DNA of 41,952 nt from a virus. Under the pieces are notes generated by a model that saw only the letters and a list, made by a program, of their open reading frames with translations, did not search any database and had not been told where the DNA came from. The stretch's first letter is position 1. Every line of letters starts with the position of its first letter. Below are positions 32,022-41,071 of this stretch, piece by piece. A program made the position numbers and the translations under genes. The DNA lies in the IMG/VR virus record IMGVR_UViG_3300033143_003529, positions 1-41,952 of that record, one strand, 5' to 3'.

Positions 32022-33694
32022 ATTGTTCTTCTATTATAAACAAGTGTTACTCCTGTAATATGTGGATTCATATAATCCATACTCTTAACAAAAACTTTCA
32101 CTAAGAATTTTCTTCCTACGATTGATTTTTTAACTGGTATATATAATCTTTCATCTTTCATTTCGTCAGAAGTAATAGTTTTACTTCCTACTTTCTGGAA
32201 TGGCATTATGCCTATTCTTTTAGTTGTTTCTGTTAAGTTTGAGAAATCAGAATCCATTGTCCATACTTCTGTTGCAGTACCAGCTCCGGTCATAGAAGCA
32301 ATATGTCTTATCTCTCCAGCGTTTAAACCTTCTAATATAGTGATTTCATCTCCAATTTCAGCAACATTATAACCACTAACCGTTGCATCTACTGTTAATT
32401 CATCCTTACTTGTTGATGCAGTTTTAGTTTGTCCCCATCCCCATAGTTGACGCCTAAAGTTGTATAATTTCACATCTATAGCCCAATTTGGATTAGTATA
32501 TGTATCATATTCATCTCTAGCAAAATGTAGATTTATAAAGATTCCTTCTGCTGTTTTCTTATAAGGCGATCCCTCACCAAACGCTTCGGTTATAAAATAA
32601 GATGGAGACGATGCCTGTAAAAGCTGTCCTATATATTCTTGATTAGGAGAAAGGGCTGTGTCGCCATATGATACATGCCTTCTTCTATTGCTACTTATAA
32701 ATACCGCACCTGTAGTAGAATTAGTATAAGTATTAAATGTTGATAAGGGACAAAACTCCCACAATCCAGTTATTAAATTAAGAATATAAAATCCTCTTTT
32801 TTGACGATTATATCCAGTAACGGTAGAACTTCCCATTATTAAATAATTTCCATCAATAATCATTCCCGTTACAATTCTAGGCCCAAAGTTATGACCTGTA
32901 TCTGCTAAATCTGGGGTATTATAGACTCTACTAATACTATATCCATTAGTTAAAATAAGCTTTCTACCAAGAGATACAACCCAAATTCCATCAAACTTAG
33001 CAATTCCATATATTTTACCCTCTGTCCATATCCATGGTGCAATAGCTCTATCTGCTCCAACATCCCAAAGCATTAATACTCCTCTATTATTAAAATTTGC
33101 TCCAATTAAAACTCCATTTCTACCTGCTTTTATATCAGCTACGTTAAAGTCACCTGGCATTGTGAATGCGGCTGCATTCCAAGAATCATCTGTAATATTT
33201 AAAAGAGCTACAGTTGAACCATTTCCAAATAACACCCAATCTTCATAAATATCTGATGCCCTATGAGTTGTTTGTGTGGGTGTTCCAAAGTCTTGAAACG
33301 TATCATACCAAACCGTTCCATCGTAAGAACCTAAATATCTTCTTTGTGGATATAACAATCTTTGACTACTAGAATGTCCTACGATAACTCCTTGTCCATC
33401 GGTTGTTACACTTGATGTATGGTCTAATGCCCAGTTTGACAATCCATCTTGAACTTTAAATATCTCACCACCATCATCTACCCCATAAATCTGTGGATCT
33501 GTTTCTAATCTTTCAGCAAACTCATTAATTAAATCTAAGCTAGCAACTGTGCTACTTCTTGCTCTTTCTAATATTCTCCATCCAGGTTGAATTCCTCCTC
33601 TAACCGAACGCATACCTCTTGAAAAATAATATTCACCAGGGTTATCTCCATCACCAAACCCTAAAAATCCTTTAACTTGTTCTAATTCTAACAT
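32018..33694 (-). CDS. Putative tail nozzle/hub protein (gp10-like)
   Basis: 558 aa, almost all beta-strand with many Trp/Gly/Tyr. Repeated blades (for example SYDGTVWYDTF, DDSWNAAAFTMPGD, NRGVLMLWDVGAD, FDGIWVVSLG, YLIMGSSTVTGY) suggest a beta-propeller as in the P22/Sf6 gp10 or T7 gp12 nozzle. It follows the capsid and 164-aa genes, in a podovirus-like order. No adhesin domain is evident; function inferred. Confidence 0.55.
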   Translation of the reverse strand: MLELEQVKGFLGFGDGDNPGEYYFSRGMRSVRGGIQPGWRILERARSSTVASLDLINEFAERLETDPQIYGVDDGGEIFKVQDGLSNWALDHTSSVTTDGQGVIVGHSSSQRLLYPQRRYLGSYDGTVWYDTFQDFGTPTQTTHRASDIYEDWVLFGNGSTVALLNITDDSWNAAAFTMPGDFNVADIKAGRNGVLIGANFNNRGVLMLWDVGADRAIAPWIWTEGKIYGIAKFDGIWVVSLGRKLILTNGYSISRVYNTPDLADTGHNFGPRIVTGMIIDGNYLIMGSSTVTGYNRQKRGFYILNLITGLWEFCPLSTFNTYTNSTTGAVFISSNRRRHVSYGDTALSPNQEYIGQLLQASSPSYFITEAFGEGSPYKKTAEGIFINLHFARDEYDTYTNPNWAIDVKLYNFRRQLWGWGQTKTASTSKDELTVDATVSGYNVAEIGDEITILEGLNAGEIRHIASMTGAGTATEVWTMDSDFSNLTETTKRIGIMPFQKVGSKTITSDEMKDERLYIPVKKSIVGRKFLVKVFVKSMDYMNPHITGVTLVYNRRTI

Positions 33695-34189
33695 TTAACT
33701 ATCTACTTTAAATGATTTACCTCTAAAATAATATTTGTCCGACCTATTTAACTTGACCTTTTTAATGTTTATTTTACCTACAGCCCATTGAAATCGAAAT
33801 CGCCACGCATCGTCCTCTTGTAAAACCATACATATTGAGTTTTTAAGCTGTCCCATTAGTTTTTTCATCTCTGGCTCGTCTTCAGCTTCCATTACTAAAT
33901 CAAATACTCTAGCTATCTCTCTCACAGGCTCAGATAGCTTATTGTCTGGTATCTTATAAGGCAAACACTTCACAAGAGCTTCGATAATAAAATTCTTCAT
34001 ATATCTTTTAAGTGGCCCTAGTGGCCCATGAAGAACATGATGTCTTGGATGTGACCTTAGCCGATATTTCTCACCCTTTATCTCTAATTCTTTTGAGCCA
34101 TCTTTAGCTATAAATGACCTAGCATACTCTCTTCCTTTCTTTTCTCCATATTGAACGTGTTCTTTTTGTTTACTAAATGGATTCCACAT
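33695..34189 (-). CDS. Hypothetical protein after capsid gene
   Basis: 164 aa, basic and mixed alpha/beta (GREYARSFIAKDG, RSHPRHHVLHGPLGPLKRYM with four His, DDAWRFRFQWAVGKINIKKV). No family recognised. It lies between the major capsid and nozzle genes with an RNA structure in front of it, so a head-completion or decoration role is possible. Confidence 0.55.
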   Translation of the reverse strand: MWNPFSKQKEHVQYGEKKGREYARSFIAKDGSKELEIKGEKYRLRSHPRHHVLHGPLGPLKRYMKNFIIEALVKCLPYKIPDNKLSEPVREIARVFDLVMEAEDEPEMKKLMGQLKNSICMVLQEDDAWRFRFQWAVGKINIKKVKLNRSDKYYFRGKSFKVDS

Positions 34190-34211
34190 AAGTTTATGTC
34201 TTGATTAATCG

Positions 34212-34258
34212 GTTGTTCTGCCCCATAAATCTCGCGAACAACATTGAGTTTATGGGGC
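34212..34258 (-). other. Nested RNA structure after capsid gene (bistable or pseudoknot)
   Basis: A perfect 10-bp stem (34220-34229 with 34249-34258, GCCCCATAAA/TTTATGGGGC) has a loop segment GTTGTTC (34242-34236) that is perfectly complementary to GAACAAC (34218-34212) just beyond the stem. Only one base separates the stem and the second partner, so the helices are more likely alternatives than a stable classical pseudoknot. No U-tract follows. Confidence 0.6.
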
Positions 34259-34298
34259 CGACTAATACAAGGATATTAGACTATTTACCTAATTAAGA

Positions 34299-35549
34299 TT
34301 ATGCGTAGCAAAATAGATATGCTCCACACTTCCTTCTTAGATTTAACACTTTGAACCCAAACAGATTTAGTCCTTGATAAAGTTTAGCAAACTGACTTTC
34401 GGCATCAATTACCCTTGACTCAGACCATTTGTGAGCAAAAGTAATAAATCCGATATGGTTGGCTAAAATCTTGTATCCGACTACAGCTGAATCGGCAGCA
34501 CCACTTGGGTAGATAGGTTGAGCATCGGTTGAAAATCTATTATCTGAAACCATATGCACATCAAATCCAGCAACCCTTGAAACTAAACCATTTATCACAA
34601 CTTCTTGATGATAAATAGCAATATCTGGGGTTAGATCAGATGCTTGAATCAACACATTCTGAAACCAAGGTGGAACGCTTAAATGTCTATTCTCTAAAGG
34701 AACGTCATCGTCATCAAGAGCTGTTTTCAAATCACAAATCAATGCGTAAACATTGGTTTTGGTAACTTGAGTAGCCATCATTCCTTCAATCTGACAACCG
34801 TTAGAATCACTACCTGTTTCAAGACAATCTGAATTGTCTTCAAAAGGGTATTTAATGTAATTCTTTGAGGCGTTAGGATGTTCTCCTAATGCACTCTGAT
34901 CCCAGTTGACAAAATTAATAGCAGAAGAACTTGTTCTGGTAGTAATCTTAAACCAATTTGAATTAACATTACTAGACATTACTCTAAATCCTCTACCAAT
35001 AATATCTACTGGAAAGTTGTCGTGTTCAGGTTTTCCTGTAGCATTACTCGTTAATGTAGCAGTACCATAGCTAGCAGCTGTGGTAATTTTTACATACGTT
35101 CCAGTATCACCAACTACGAAATTCCAAGTTCCACTTGAACCATGAGGAATACGATTACCAGCTCTTACTTCTTCGATATATGTTGATAAAAGACGAGTAT
35201 CAACAGCTTTCTCAAGAGCTTTAGCAGCTCCCTCGATAAGTGTGCTGTCTTCATCTTCAACATAAGTGAATAATTTATCCACTCTATCAATATCAAAGTT
35301 GTAATACTTCTTTTGGTCAATAGTTAATTGAGCCTCAGTATCAACAGGATGCTGAACTGTCATGTCTGTTCCAACAGAATAATCTGTTAAATCAACGTCC
35401 TCTAAGAACATTAAGACATTAACTACATTACCAAATTTCTTGATTTCGCCTTCGTAATCTGTATTGGCAATTACAGGTGTAATAGCTCTGGCGTAAAATT
35501 TCCTTAAAGTGTTTCGAGCAAATTGCTCTCCGTAATTACTTAAAGCCAT
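34299..35549 (-). CDS. Major capsid protein
   Basis: 416 aa. The N-terminus MALSNYGEQFARNTLRKFY and a central VDRVDKLFTYVEDED, then a long beta-rich part and C-terminal SRVIDAESQFAKLYQGLNLFGFKVLN, fit P22-like HK97-fold coat proteins. Immediately preceded by a scaffold-like gene and followed by a structured RNA. Length typical for such coats; no delta-domain-like N-terminal extension is evident. Forms the icosahedral shell. Confidence 0.8.
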   Translation of the reverse strand: MALSNYGEQFARNTLRKFYARAITPVIANTDYEGEIKKFGNVVNVLMFLEDVDLTDYSVGTDMTVQHPVDTEAQLTIDQKKYYNFDIDRVDKLFTYVEDEDSTLIEGAAKALEKAVDTRLLSTYIEEVRAGNRIPHGSSGTWNFVVGDTGTYVKITTAASYGTATLTSNATGKPEHDNFPVDIIGRGFRVMSSNVNSNWFKITTRTSSSAINFVNWDQSALGEHPNASKNYIKYPFEDNSDCLETGSDSNGCQIEGMMATQVTKTNVYALICDLKTALDDDDVPLENRHLSVPPWFQNVLIQASDLTPDIAIYHQEVVINGLVSRVAGFDVHMVSDNRFSTDAQPIYPSGAADSAVVGYKILANHIGFITFAHKWSESRVIDAESQFAKLYQGLNLFGFKVLNLRRKCGAYLFCYA

Positions 35550-35588
35550 TTTTATTTTTCGTTTTTATCTCCCTCAGCGACCTATTTC

Positions 35589-36311
35589 CTATTTTGTAGG
35601 AATCTTTTTCAATTTGCCTTCTTTAATAAGTTGGAAATATCGTCTAGGATCTTCATTCCTTAGTGTCGCAATATCTGCCAAACTCATCTCAGAAGGTGGA
35701 ACCTTTCTACCCGCTGTTGGTTTCTCTAAACCTGGACGCTTTGGAGGTTTTTCTGGTTCTTCGGGAGCCTTACCCTTAAAAAGAAATGATTGTGCAAGTA
35801 TCTTCAGATTTTTTATCTCAGGATTTTCATAAGCAAACTTTTTGAATTCGTCTTCTTTTAAAGAAGTGAATTCTGGTTGTGCTTTAAGAGATTTAAAATC
35901 TCTCTCCCAAGCTTTATCTTCCTCAAGCACTCTCAACCTCTTTTTCACAGATTCTGACTCTCGCAACCTATTCCTCTCGCCCTCATCTAGAAAGTTCCAA
36001 TCTGGGTATTGTATGGAAAGTTCCTCATCAGAAGGAGCTATATTAGCTTTCACTAATTGAACTTCAAGTTCTTTGATTTTCTCTTTGTCCTGTTTGGACT
36101 CATCTTGAATCCGCTGGACTTCTCGAGAAGAATCGGTGAACTTCTTTTTATAATCTACTGGAGTTGGTGGAAGTTTATCATCAACTTCAGGAGTTTTTTT
36201 AGAAGGTTGTTTTCCTTCTTCCGTCCCTTCCTTAGGAAGAGTGGGAGTTTGAGTTTCCTCGTTCCCCTTTTTACCCTTTTCTTCGGGGTTTGGACTAAGC
36301 TTCTCAGCCAT
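35589..36311 (-). CDS. Scaffolding protein-like
   Basis: 240 aa, very rich in Lys, Glu and Pro, with a disordered N-terminus (EEKGKKGNEETQTPTLPKEGTEEGKQPSKK), a coiled-coil centre (VQRIQDESKQDKEKIKELEVQLV) and a basic C-terminus (FQLIKEGKLKKIPTK). This composition, plus the location directly before the capsid gene, fits a procapsid scaffold that is lost on DNA packaging. No protease gene is seen nearby. Confidence 0.75.
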   Translation of the reverse strand: MAEKLSPNPEEKGKKGNEETQTPTLPKEGTEEGKQPSKKTPEVDDKLPPTPVDYKKKFTDSSREVQRIQDESKQDKEKIKELEVQLVKANIAPSDEELSIQYPDWNFLDEGERNRLRESESVKKRLRVLEEDKAWERDFKSLKAQPEFTSLKEDEFKKFAYENPEIKNLKILAQSFLFKGKAPEEPEKPPKRPGLEKPTAGRKVPPSEMSLADIATLRNEDPRRYFQLIKEGKLKKIPTK

Positions 36312-36334
36312 ATTTTTGCCGTCTTAATTAATCA

Positions 36335-36361
36335 ATTATCTAATATCGATATTTAGACAAT
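36335..36361. promoter_or_regulatory. Imperfect 27-bp palindrome (operator candidate)
   Basis: ATTATCTAA-TATCGATAT-TTAGACAAT reads the same on both strands except for one mismatch (A/G) between arms and a small asymmetry in the centre. Lies before the scaffold start. A possible -35/-10 (minus TTGATT at 36364-36359 and GATAAT at 36340-36335, 18 bp) overlaps it. Confidence 0.45.
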
Positions 36362-36385
36362 CAACTTATAAGGTTTGGCGGTTAT

Positions 36386-36583
36386 TTAAACTCTTTTTAA
36401 TTGGTCTATTATGTTATCTAACTGACCATGTCTATGTATGTCGTACTCTATAAGTACCTCTCTTGCTATAATTAATCTTTCTAATTTAATCTCGTGATCA
36501 GTTTTAACTTTTGGTACCTCTTTAACTTTTTCTACTTTTATTACTTTTACTTTTTTTAGTACCTTTTTTATTTCCTTTACCAT
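36386..36583 (-). CDS. Small basic hypothetical protein
   Basis: 65 aa. The first 28 residues are nearly all Lys/Val/Glu (KKVLKKVKVIKVEKVKEV), then a helical DHEIKLERLIIAREVLIEYD part. No motif recognised. It lies between the 104-aa and scaffold genes. Possibly a small head protein or DNA-binding peptide. Confidence 0.5.
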   Translation of the reverse strand: MVKEIKKVLKKVKVIKVEKVKEVPKVKTDHEIKLERLIIAREVLIEYDIHRHGQLDNIIDQLKRV

Positions 36584-36619
36584 TTTATTTCTTTGTCTTA
36601 TTTTGATACCGACCTTTAT

Positions 36620-36934
36620 TTATATTTTATATTGTTCTTTAATTTGTTTTTCTTCCCGCTTTGGCTTTTGTAAAAAATCAAGAAGTTTTTGTATTAAGAA
36701 TGTCTGATGCCATAAAAAGTCTTTTTTCTTTTGAGAATCATCAGGATTAAAGACATTAATCGTTTTAACTAATTCTTCTTGTAAAAACTCTTCCCAGTCT
36801 TTAATAGTAATGGGCTTGGCTCGTTCTTTCAAATCATTTATTATCTTATTATAAGTCGCCCTTTCTTCTATGGTTAATTGAGTAACGTCTTTTACCCCTG
36901 CTCTTTTAAGTATTTTTTCTATTATTGTATTCAT
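36620..36934 (-). CDS. Hypothetical helical protein
   Basis: 104 aa, helical and charged (IIEKILKRAGVKDVTQLT, ERATYNKIINDLKERAK, WEEFLQEELVKTIN). It begins one base after the stop of the 661-aa Ser-Pro protein. The N-terminal 60 residues look like a small folded domain; the C-terminus is basic. Function unknown. Confidence 0.6.
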   Translation of the reverse strand: MNTIIEKILKRAGVKDVTQLTIEERATYNKIINDLKERAKPITIKDWEEFLQEELVKTINVFNPDDSQKKKDFLWHQTFLIQKLLDFLQKPKREEKQIKEQYKI

Positions 36935-36935
36935 A

Positions 36936-38921
36936 TTATCTTGGCCAAATTATCATACTATTATTTGATATTATGTCTTGTATGGCCTCACTTGGTGAAG
37001 CACTTGGACTTACCGATGGGCTTAAACTTGGAGAAGGACTCACACTCGGAGACACAGAAGGAGAGACAGACGGTGAAGGACTAACTGACGGTGAAGGACT
37101 TTCAGATGGGCTTAAACTCGGACTCGGAGACACTGAGGGTGACGGTGATTCACTCGGACTTAAACTAGGTGAAGGACTTACTGATGGAGAGGGACTTTCA
37201 CTCGGACTGACACTTGGAGATGGTGAAACCGAAGGAGATGGCGACTCTGACGGTGAGACTGAAGGACTAGGACTTATAGATGGAGATGGACTCTCAGAAG
37301 GTGATACAGATGGTGAGGGTGAAACACTCGGACTAGGGCTTTCTGAAGGACTAAGAGAAGGAGAGGGTGATACTGAAGGACTAGGAGATGCAGACGGTGA
37401 CAAACTCGGTGAAGGACTCTCACTTGGTGAAAGACTCGCACTTGCTCCTACCGTAACTTCCCAATAATCAGTTTGTAAATTAGTTTCTAAAGGTGCTGAC
37501 GGACTGACACTTGGACTAACACTCGGAGACAGAGATGGGCTTGGTGATACAGAGGGTGATGGGCTTTCTGACGGACTTAAACTTGGAGAGGGACTAACTG
37601 AAGGACTAGGTGATTCACTTGGAGATAGTGATGGACTAGGGCTTTCTGAAGGTGATACTGATGGCGACAATGAGGGACTAGGAGATTCAGAGGGACTAAC
37701 TGAAGGGCTAGGAGAAACGGAAGGACTTGGACTAGCTGACGGTGATAGAGAGGGTGAAGGTGAAACAGAGGGACTAGGAGATTCAGAGGGAGATATAGAA
37801 GGAGATGGTGAGACTGAAGGACTCGGGCTTTCGCTTGGTGATAAAGATGGACTGGGAGATACAGAGGGTGAAGGCGACTCAGAAGGTGATAACGATGGAC
37901 TAGGCGATACAGATGGGCTTGGAGATTCTGAAGGTGAAACTGATGGACTTGGACTCACAGAAGGAGAAGGACTTACTGAAGGGCTAGGACTCTCAGAAGG
38001 ACTTAAGCTGGGTGAAGGACTAACGGAGGGTGAAGGTGATTCCGAAGGAGACAAAGAAGGACTTGGGCTTACTGATGGGCTGGGACTCTCTGATGGTGAT
38101 AAGGAAGGACTCGGACTAACTGACGGGGATGGAGATTCAGACGGAGATACACTCGGACTTGGGCTTACTGAGGGTGAAGGCGATTCTGAAGGTGAAATTG
38201 AGGGTGAAGGCGATACAGATGGTGAAGGACTTACTGAAGGGGATACCGATGGACTAGGACTAACTGAAGGTGATGGGGATTCGGATGGACTTAAGCTTGG
38301 TGAAACTCCTGCTTCAAGAAAGGTAATTGTATTAGGAAACTCTATCCAAGGATTATATGCATTAGTATCTGTATTATTTTCTGGTAAATCAGTTCCACTA
38401 TCATCTCCTACACTTATACTTCCAGCGTGGTCTTGGTTGTTACCAGGGTCTCCAGATAATCCTAATTCTACAACTATCCTATCTCCCTCTTGAGCTTCTA
38501 CCGATGATACCGAAGTGTCTAAAGTTCTATTTGTTAATGTTGTTGTAAGTTCAGTAATATTTAATATATTAAATGTTTTAAGTGTTCCTCTAAGAGTTGA
38601 ACCATCGTTTGAAAAAACCCTTATAGAACCATAAAACTTTAAATTATTAACAGAACTAGCTTCTAACCCTCTAATCTGTCCCTCTACTATTTGAGCTCCT
38701 ATTGTTTGTTCTGCTAGTGGAGCTGAAACCCATTGTCTAAAAAGAATATCTTTATAAGTATCATCGTCATCATCGGGGAAAGCCACCGTTGTCATCAAAG
38801 AATCAATCTTCGTTGTAACCATCGCCAACCTTACTCCGATAGTAACATCATCCCAGTTTGAATCATAATTTGGAGAAACTGCCGCTGCTCCTGTTGATGG
38901 TAAATAAAATCTTGTTGCCAT
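36936..38921 (-). CDS. Mucin-like Ser-Pro repeat virion-type protein A
   Basis: 661 aa. An N-terminal folded domain (1-206) of beta character is followed by two long Ser-Pro blocks (about 207-475 and 495-643) built from SPSESPSPSVSPSP-type units. They are separated by an island (ETNLQTDYWEVTVGA) and ended by a short hydrophobic tail (IISNNSMIIWPR). Ser, Pro, Glu and Val dominate; no Cys in the repeats. Such stalks are extended and ideal O-glycosylation targets. The gene is coupled to the 716-aa gene by a shared TAATG. Stalk or fibre role inferred from context. Confidence 0.8.
   Translation of the reverse strand: MATRFYLPSTGAAAVSPNYDSNWDDVTIGVRLAMVTTKIDSLMTTVAFPDDDDDTYKDILFRQWVSAPLAEQTIGAQIVEGQIRGLEASSVNNLKFYGSIRVFSNDGSTLRGTLKTFNILNITELTTTLTNRTLDTSVSSVEAQEGDRIVVELGLSGDPGNNQDHAGSISVGDDSGTDLPENNTDTNAYNPWIEFPNTITFLEAGVSPSLSPSESPSPSVSPSPSVSPSVSPSPSVSPSPSISPSESPSPSVSPSPSVSPSESPSPSVSPSPSLSPSESPSPSVSPSPSLSPSESPSPSVSPSPSLSPSESPSPSVSPSPSVSPSPSVSPSESPSPSVSPSPSLSPSESPSPSVSPSPSLSPSESPSPSVSPSPSISPSESPSPSVSPSPSLSPSASPSPSVSPSPSVSPSESPSPSLSPSVSPSESPSPSLSPSESPSPSVSPSPSLSPSESPSPSVSPSPSLSPSVSPSVSPSAPLETNLQTDYWEVTVGASASLSPSESPSPSLSPSASPSPSVSPSPSLSPSESPSPSVSPSPSVSPSESPSPSISPSPSVSPSESPSPSVSPSPSVSPSESPSPSVSPSPSLSPSESPSPSVSPSPSLSPSESPSPSVSPSPSVSPSVSPSVSPSPSLSPSVSPSASPSEAIQDIISNNSMIIWPR
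36993..38303. repeat. Ser-Pro coding repeat region, gene A
   Basis: Short units coding for SPS(E/V/A/L/I)SPSPS repeat throughout, with synonymous codon changes keeping DNA copies from being identical. A non-repeat island at about 37440-37490 interrupts the array. Confidence 0.85.
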
Positions 38922-41071
38922 TAGACATCCTCCTGATAAACCCTACAAGCTATGACATTACTGCCATCCTTATAGTTGGTTAAATCGGGTATATTAGCTG
39001 TTAATATAAAATCTTCATCTTCGTCTGTAAAATTATCTGAATCAACGGTTTCCCATGCCGGGGTAATCCTATTATATATTTGTAAAGTTACTGTACTTAA
39101 AATTGGTGGGCAATTTGTCTGACCCTCCCACTCTAGTGTGCAACTATTTGCACTTACATAATCTTTAAATAAAAATATAGCATATTCGTTTGTAGCTGTT
39201 TGATCTACTCTTACTTCATTTTTTGTATCTACATCTAAATAGTCTTGTGGAATAAAATCTGTTTCTAAGTTTGTATCATCTGCCGGTAATACGTTTTCAT
39301 CTCCTCTTGTATATCCTTCCCATCCTGGACTTGGCGATTCTGATGGACTGGCTGATGGGCTTAAACTGGGACTGGGTGATTCTGAAGGACTAAGAGACGG
39401 AGAAGGACTTACTGATGGAGAAGGGCTTTCAGATGGAGATACAGACGGTGAAGGTGAAACACTTGGAGAAGGTGAAGTTGATGGACTTAGACTTGGAGAT
39501 GGAGACACACTTGGAGAGGGAGATTCTGAAGGAGATAAACTAGGTGAAGGAGAGACACTAGGACTGGGTGATTCTGAAGGCGAAAGACTTGGACTAGGAG
39601 ATACACTCGGGCTTGGGGATTCAGAAGGGCTAACAGAAGGTGACGGAGATACTGATGGCGAAGGACTTTCGGAAGGCGAGAGACTTGGAGATGGGCTTAC
39701 AGATGGAGACGGTGAAGCTGAAGGTGAAAGACTGGGACTAGGAGAAACTGACGGTGATGGTGATGCTGAGGGGGATAAACTCGGACTTGGACTTGTACTC
39801 GGACTTGGTGATACTGAAGGACTTAAAGAGGGGGATGGTGATACAGATGGAGATAATGAGGATGAAGGGCCTGCAGATGGTGTATAGGTAGCATAAAGAG
39901 AATAATCCCTTGCTCCACTTGTTGGAGTTTCTGTCCACGGGTCCTCTGCTTTAAGTGTTGCATATGAACCACTATCATAGATAGATTCTGCATATCTATT
40001 TCTGGAAGTTATTGAATTATAATAAAAGAATAATCGCTGGCTGCCAGATATTGTCCATCCATCCGCAAGAGCGGCAAGAACAATGTTATCTACTGGCAAG
40101 GGTTCACTTGCTCCATTTATCTGATACCAAGATTTAATTGTAGTTATGCTTTTTGAAGCTTCACACGCAGCAATTCTATCGTGAGAACTGGGAGCAGCAC
40201 TATCTTCGGTATACAAAGCAAGATATACATCAACAGTATCAGTACTGGTTTGCAAAGCGAAACTGGCGTGCATACTATCAAGAGTTCCTGCTGTTCCAAG
40301 AGCAAAAGTATTTCCAAATTGAGATGATTGAGTACTACCCTGAGAAAGCGTAGCACCACTTCCACCAGCAGTATTGTACCCCAAAATATCATTAGCTTTA
40401 ATAGGATAAATCGCATTATCTAAAAAATCTTGTGGAATAATTACATTATAAGTTCCTATTTCTGCATCAATTTCTAATTCTCCCCAAGTTTCTTTTCCAT
40501 CTGTATCTATTAAATGTGGTCTAAAAATAAATCCAGCTTGCCCTGTTCTATATTTTTTGCCATATTTGTTGTTCCAAAGACCTTTAGTCTTATGATAAAC
40601 AGCATATCCCCCAACTACATTTTCTGGTCTTATACAACCTTCATCTATTTCTTCCTGTGTTAGTTCTGGCTGATAATGAAAATCTAATCCTTTAGTCTGT
40701 ATAGAAAACTCTACCTTATTCGTAGATGGCTTTTCTTTTAAATACCAAACCATTTTATGACCCCCTTCCCCTTCAGTAAAACCGTAATACTCAATCTTTA
40801 CGTTGTCTTTTTCCCAAACTATCTTTTCTTTATCAAAACTAACCTGAGCTTTGTCATATTCCGTGTCTTTTAAACGAACTGAAAAATTAACCTCGTTGTC
40901 CCACCGCATCATTTTCAACTGCGGATAGAACTCTGTATCTTTCGTATCTCCTATTTCAACCTGAATCCTATCTTTCGGGTCATCTTTGGCAATGTGAACC
41001 AAAGCATTATTATCAATGGTATATTTATCCTTTATCTCGTCCGATAAGTCTTGTGTTGTTATTATTGGCAT
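38921..41071 (-). CDS. Mucin-like Ser-Pro repeat virion-type protein B
   Basis: 716 aa. N-terminal folded region (1-400): a beta-rich first part (30-240, DTEFYPQLKMMRWDNEVNFS, KGLDFHYQPEL) and a jelly-roll-like part (255-395, DTVDVYLALYTED). A Ser-Pro stalk (about 401-582) with SPSASPSPS and SPSESPSPS units follows, then a C-terminal beta domain (583-716, EYAIFLFKDYVSANSCTLEWEG). Domain-stalk-domain layout suggests an extended virion fibre. It overlaps the DxH transferase gene by 47 bases, which could couple their synthesis. Confidence 0.8.
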   Translation of the reverse strand: MPIITTQDLSDEIKDKYTIDNNALVHIAKDDPKDRIQVEIGDTKDTEFYPQLKMMRWDNEVNFSVRLKDTEYDKAQVSFDKEKIVWEKDNVKIEYYGFTEGEGGHKMVWYLKEKPSTNKVEFSIQTKGLDFHYQPELTQEEIDEGCIRPENVVGGYAVYHKTKGLWNNKYGKKYRTGQAGFIFRPHLIDTDGKETWGELEIDAEIGTYNVIIPQDFLDNAIYPIKANDILGYNTAGGSGATLSQGSTQSSQFGNTFALGTAGTLDSMHASFALQTSTDTVDVYLALYTEDSAAPSSHDRIAACEASKSITTIKSWYQINGASEPLPVDNIVLAALADGWTISGSQRLFFYYNSITSRNRYAESIYDSGSYATLKAEDPWTETPTSGARDYSLYATYTPSAGPSSSLSPSVSPSPSLSPSVSPSPSTSPSPSLSPSASPSPSVSPSPSLSPSASPSPSVSPSPSLSPSESPSPSVSPSPSVSPSESPSPSVSPSPSLSPSESPSPSVSPSPSLSPSESPSPSVSPSPSLSPSTSPSPSVSPSPSVSPSESPSPSVSPSPSLSPSESPSPSLSPSASPSESPSPGWEGYTRGDENVLPADDTNLETDFIPQDYLDVDTKNEVRVDQTATNEYAIFLFKDYVSANSCTLEWEGQTNCPPILSTVTLQIYNRITPAWETVDSDNFTDEDEDFILTANIPDLTNYKDGSNVIACRVYQEDV
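39325..39870. repeat. Ser-Pro coding repeat region, gene B
   Basis: Same protein-level unit as gene A (SPSxSPSPS), in a shorter array between two folded domains. Confidence 0.85.

Noticed and set aside
36925-37467. Plus-strand frame of 180 aa rich in Gly, Asp, Glu and Leu
   Set aside because: It is antisense to the Ser-Pro repeat; its periodic composition follows from that repeat and it has no own ribosome site or partner genes.
36993-39870. Repeated DNA resembling a CRISPR array
   Set aside because: The units are in frame, code for SPS, vary synonymously and have no constant repeats with unique spacers.
39738-39938. Minus-strand frame of 66 aa inside the Ser-Pro protein gene
   Set aside because: It is an alternative frame of the repeat-containing gene, with no known motif or start signal.
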